Program-made: the position numbers and the translations under genes
Part shown: positions 62,691-64,000 of the stretch, one piece after another
Numbering within the stretch: the first letter of the stretch is position 1
Layout of the letters: every line of letters begins with the position of its first letter
The notes under the pieces: model-generated
The model's input: only the letters and a program-made list of their open reading frames with translations
The model's database searches: none
Told to the model about the DNA's origin: nothing
Source: Branchiostoma floridae
Lineage: Eukaryota; Chordata; Leptocardii; Amphioxiformes; Branchiostomatidae
Length of the DNA stretch: 64,000 nt
Reading direction: 5' to 3'
Assembly: GCF_000003815.2 (NCBI RefSeq)
Contig: NC_049979.1
Span: 13,467,605-13,531,604, forward strand

Positions 62691-63613
62691 GATTGGATGT
62701 CGGTTGCCTCTTTTACTCCCATTTCAGTTGTCGACGACCACCCTCTTCATCAAAATACGTTATATTAACAAAAACTATAAGCACAGGGAATCAGCCTTCC
62801 GTGATCTGGCCCGGGTATTATTTGTCCAGACATATCTATATGAAAATTTTGGATTTTTGATGCTTCGAAACAGGACTCTAGCCTGTTCGTCAGTCCGTGG
62901 AAAAATTCTGCCAATTTTTTTCCGTCATTGAATAAAAAAATGTTTAACGTTACCTCGTGCGGTCGATGTTGCGCCCTCCCGCATCAAAAAAATTTCCGAG
63001 ACGATAAAATAATGGCGCCATCATACTTTGTGTTTTTTTTTATTTTGCCCGATGATTTTACTCAAATTTTTCGAATCGGTGGGGTTTTACAAGGCCTTGC
63101 CGTCATTTTCCACGAGCGTGCGTTTGTTTCCTGCGACCTCAGGTAACCCCGATTTCGGCGTGAAATCTTTGGCTGGATTTCTTTTTAAATAGATCAAGAA
63201 CGTTATACATTACTCGAGGAGGACGATCTGCTGCCTCTTTGGCAGTGATCAGTGCCGGTGTAGCCTTGAAGCAGTAGCCAGAAAGACGTCCCAACGTGCT
63301 GGGCGCTGCGATCGACGGTCCGTCTGGGGAGGGGGGCGTGCCGCGCCATGTGCCACGGAGTGCACAGCCGACTCGATCGACGCTTGACAACAATATTAAA
63401 TTGCGGCCCCTTTTCTGCCGCAAATTTTGTCTTTTTGAAACAAAAGAAATTTTGTTAATAAGAAATAAAGTGTATAGTTTTGGATTCTTCACTTATTTAC
63501 CGCGCACCGTTTTTTTAGCTTGGATAAATGGGGAAACTTTAACGTTAATAGTAAATTGTTAGCAGCTAGGGAAGAAACTCAAGTTGCCAGACGACACGGG
63601 CGGCTACCAACGT

Positions 63614-63899
63614 CACGTGCGCTAATACTCGGTAACTTTTTTTTTTGTGTGACCAATGACAGAGTGTAACATTACATTTATCAAACACTGATTGGTTATT
63701 AAGATGATTGGATTTGGACCTGGTGGCCAATCAAGACTGCTTGGCGCTAGCGGCCTGTTGTCAAAGATACCGACTGCCAATCAACTGCCCACAGTGTGAG
63801 AACTTTTGTTGAGATGTGCAGCACTGGCGCAGAGCAGTTTGTTTGTTCAATACTAGTATTACCCACAAATCTTTAACAAATACGTGAAACTGAGGACAA
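63614..63899 (+). promoter_or_regulatory. CCAAT-rich candidate promoter with a 5' UTR-like exon
   Basis: Five CCAAT/ATTGG boxes lie within 130 bp (63653-63657, 63691-63695, 63707-63711, 63727-63731, 63777-63781), preceded by an E-box CACGTG at 63614-63619. A splice donor GACAA|GTAAGT follows at 63899. This could be an alternative KLC promoter or the start of another plus-strand gene. No coding frame is visible before the edge. Confidence 0.45.
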
Positions 63900-64000
63900 G
63901 TAAGTATCATGTTAATATCAGAATATAAAATCTGCATAAGATTTCTTCGATTGTTAAAGAATGCTGACTGTCAGACGTATTTCACGGACTACAAAAAATT

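Noticed and set aside
63139-63492. 117-codon minus-strand frame near the right edge
   Set aside because: Some GC-rich coding-like sequence, but no recognised domain and no flanking exons; not supportable as a gene.
1-64000. CRISPR arrays, tRNA or rRNA genes, bacterial operon features
   Set aside because: No direct-repeat/spacer array, no cloverleaf-like or rRNA segment recognised, and the gene structure is clearly animal.

Overview
The window looks like a piece of an invertebrate chordate genome, most likely amphioxus (Branchiostoma). Genes are split into short exons with canonical GT-AG introns, the proteins are closest to vertebrate families, and introns carry CR1-like LINE and TIR/MITE-type DNA elements. 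It is a draft assembly with N gaps at 8341-8440, 10136-10338, 11375-11763, 13752-13851, 14571-14788, 17721-17824, 18814-18913, 23358-24271, 46115-46244, 50764-51263 and 52526-52749. All family assignments come from reading the translated exons and from memory of the families; no database search was run.  Layout: (1) 1-3743 is mostly intergenic, with one orphan exon-like segment at 515-589. (2) 3744-6695 (+) is a four-exon gene for a 218-residue secretory-pathway protein: signal peptide, long poly-aspartate tract, 14-cysteine C-terminal module, second Asp run and a terminal KDEL. It resembles the sarcoplasmic-reticulum calcium-binding protein HRC and the fish aspolins. (3) 11304-30740 (-) is an ortholog of the FERM-domain tyrosine phosphatases PTPN14/PTPN21, with 17 visible coding exons: FERM, linker with two PPxY motifs, PTP domain. 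The PTP P-loop exon(s) fall in a gap. (4) 32.7-33.16 kb is a compact promoter region between this gene and the next, which diverge head-to-head. (5) 33719-52525 (+) is a CENPF ortholog of at least 2,960 residues, almost all coiled coil, with conserved N and C termini. A 5'-truncated LINE (36.6-38.7 kb) and a 1.16-kb TIR element sit in its introns. (6) 54.0 kb onward (+) is the 5' part of a kinesin light chain gene: a non-coding first exon with a short uORF, an intron of about 6.8 kb, and the first coding exon at 60948-61192. The rest lies beyond the right edge. A CCAAT-rich candidate promoter lies at 63.6-63.9 kb.  How the genes relate: they do not form a functional operon, but the arrangement is informative. 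From memory, PTPN14 and CENPF are also head-to-head neighbours on human 1q41. The human relatives of all four genes (PTPN14 and CENPF on 1q41, PTPN21 and KLC1 on 14q, KLC2 on 11q13, KLC3 and HRC on 19q13) fall in one whole-genome-duplication paralogon, so this window may preserve the pre-duplication linkage. The most notable observations are this microsynteny, the poly-Asp/Cys-rich/KDEL protein, the WPE (not WPD) loop in the phosphatase, a CCAAT-CHR-like arrangement upstream of CENPF, and several well-bounded undescribed TIR and foldback elements.
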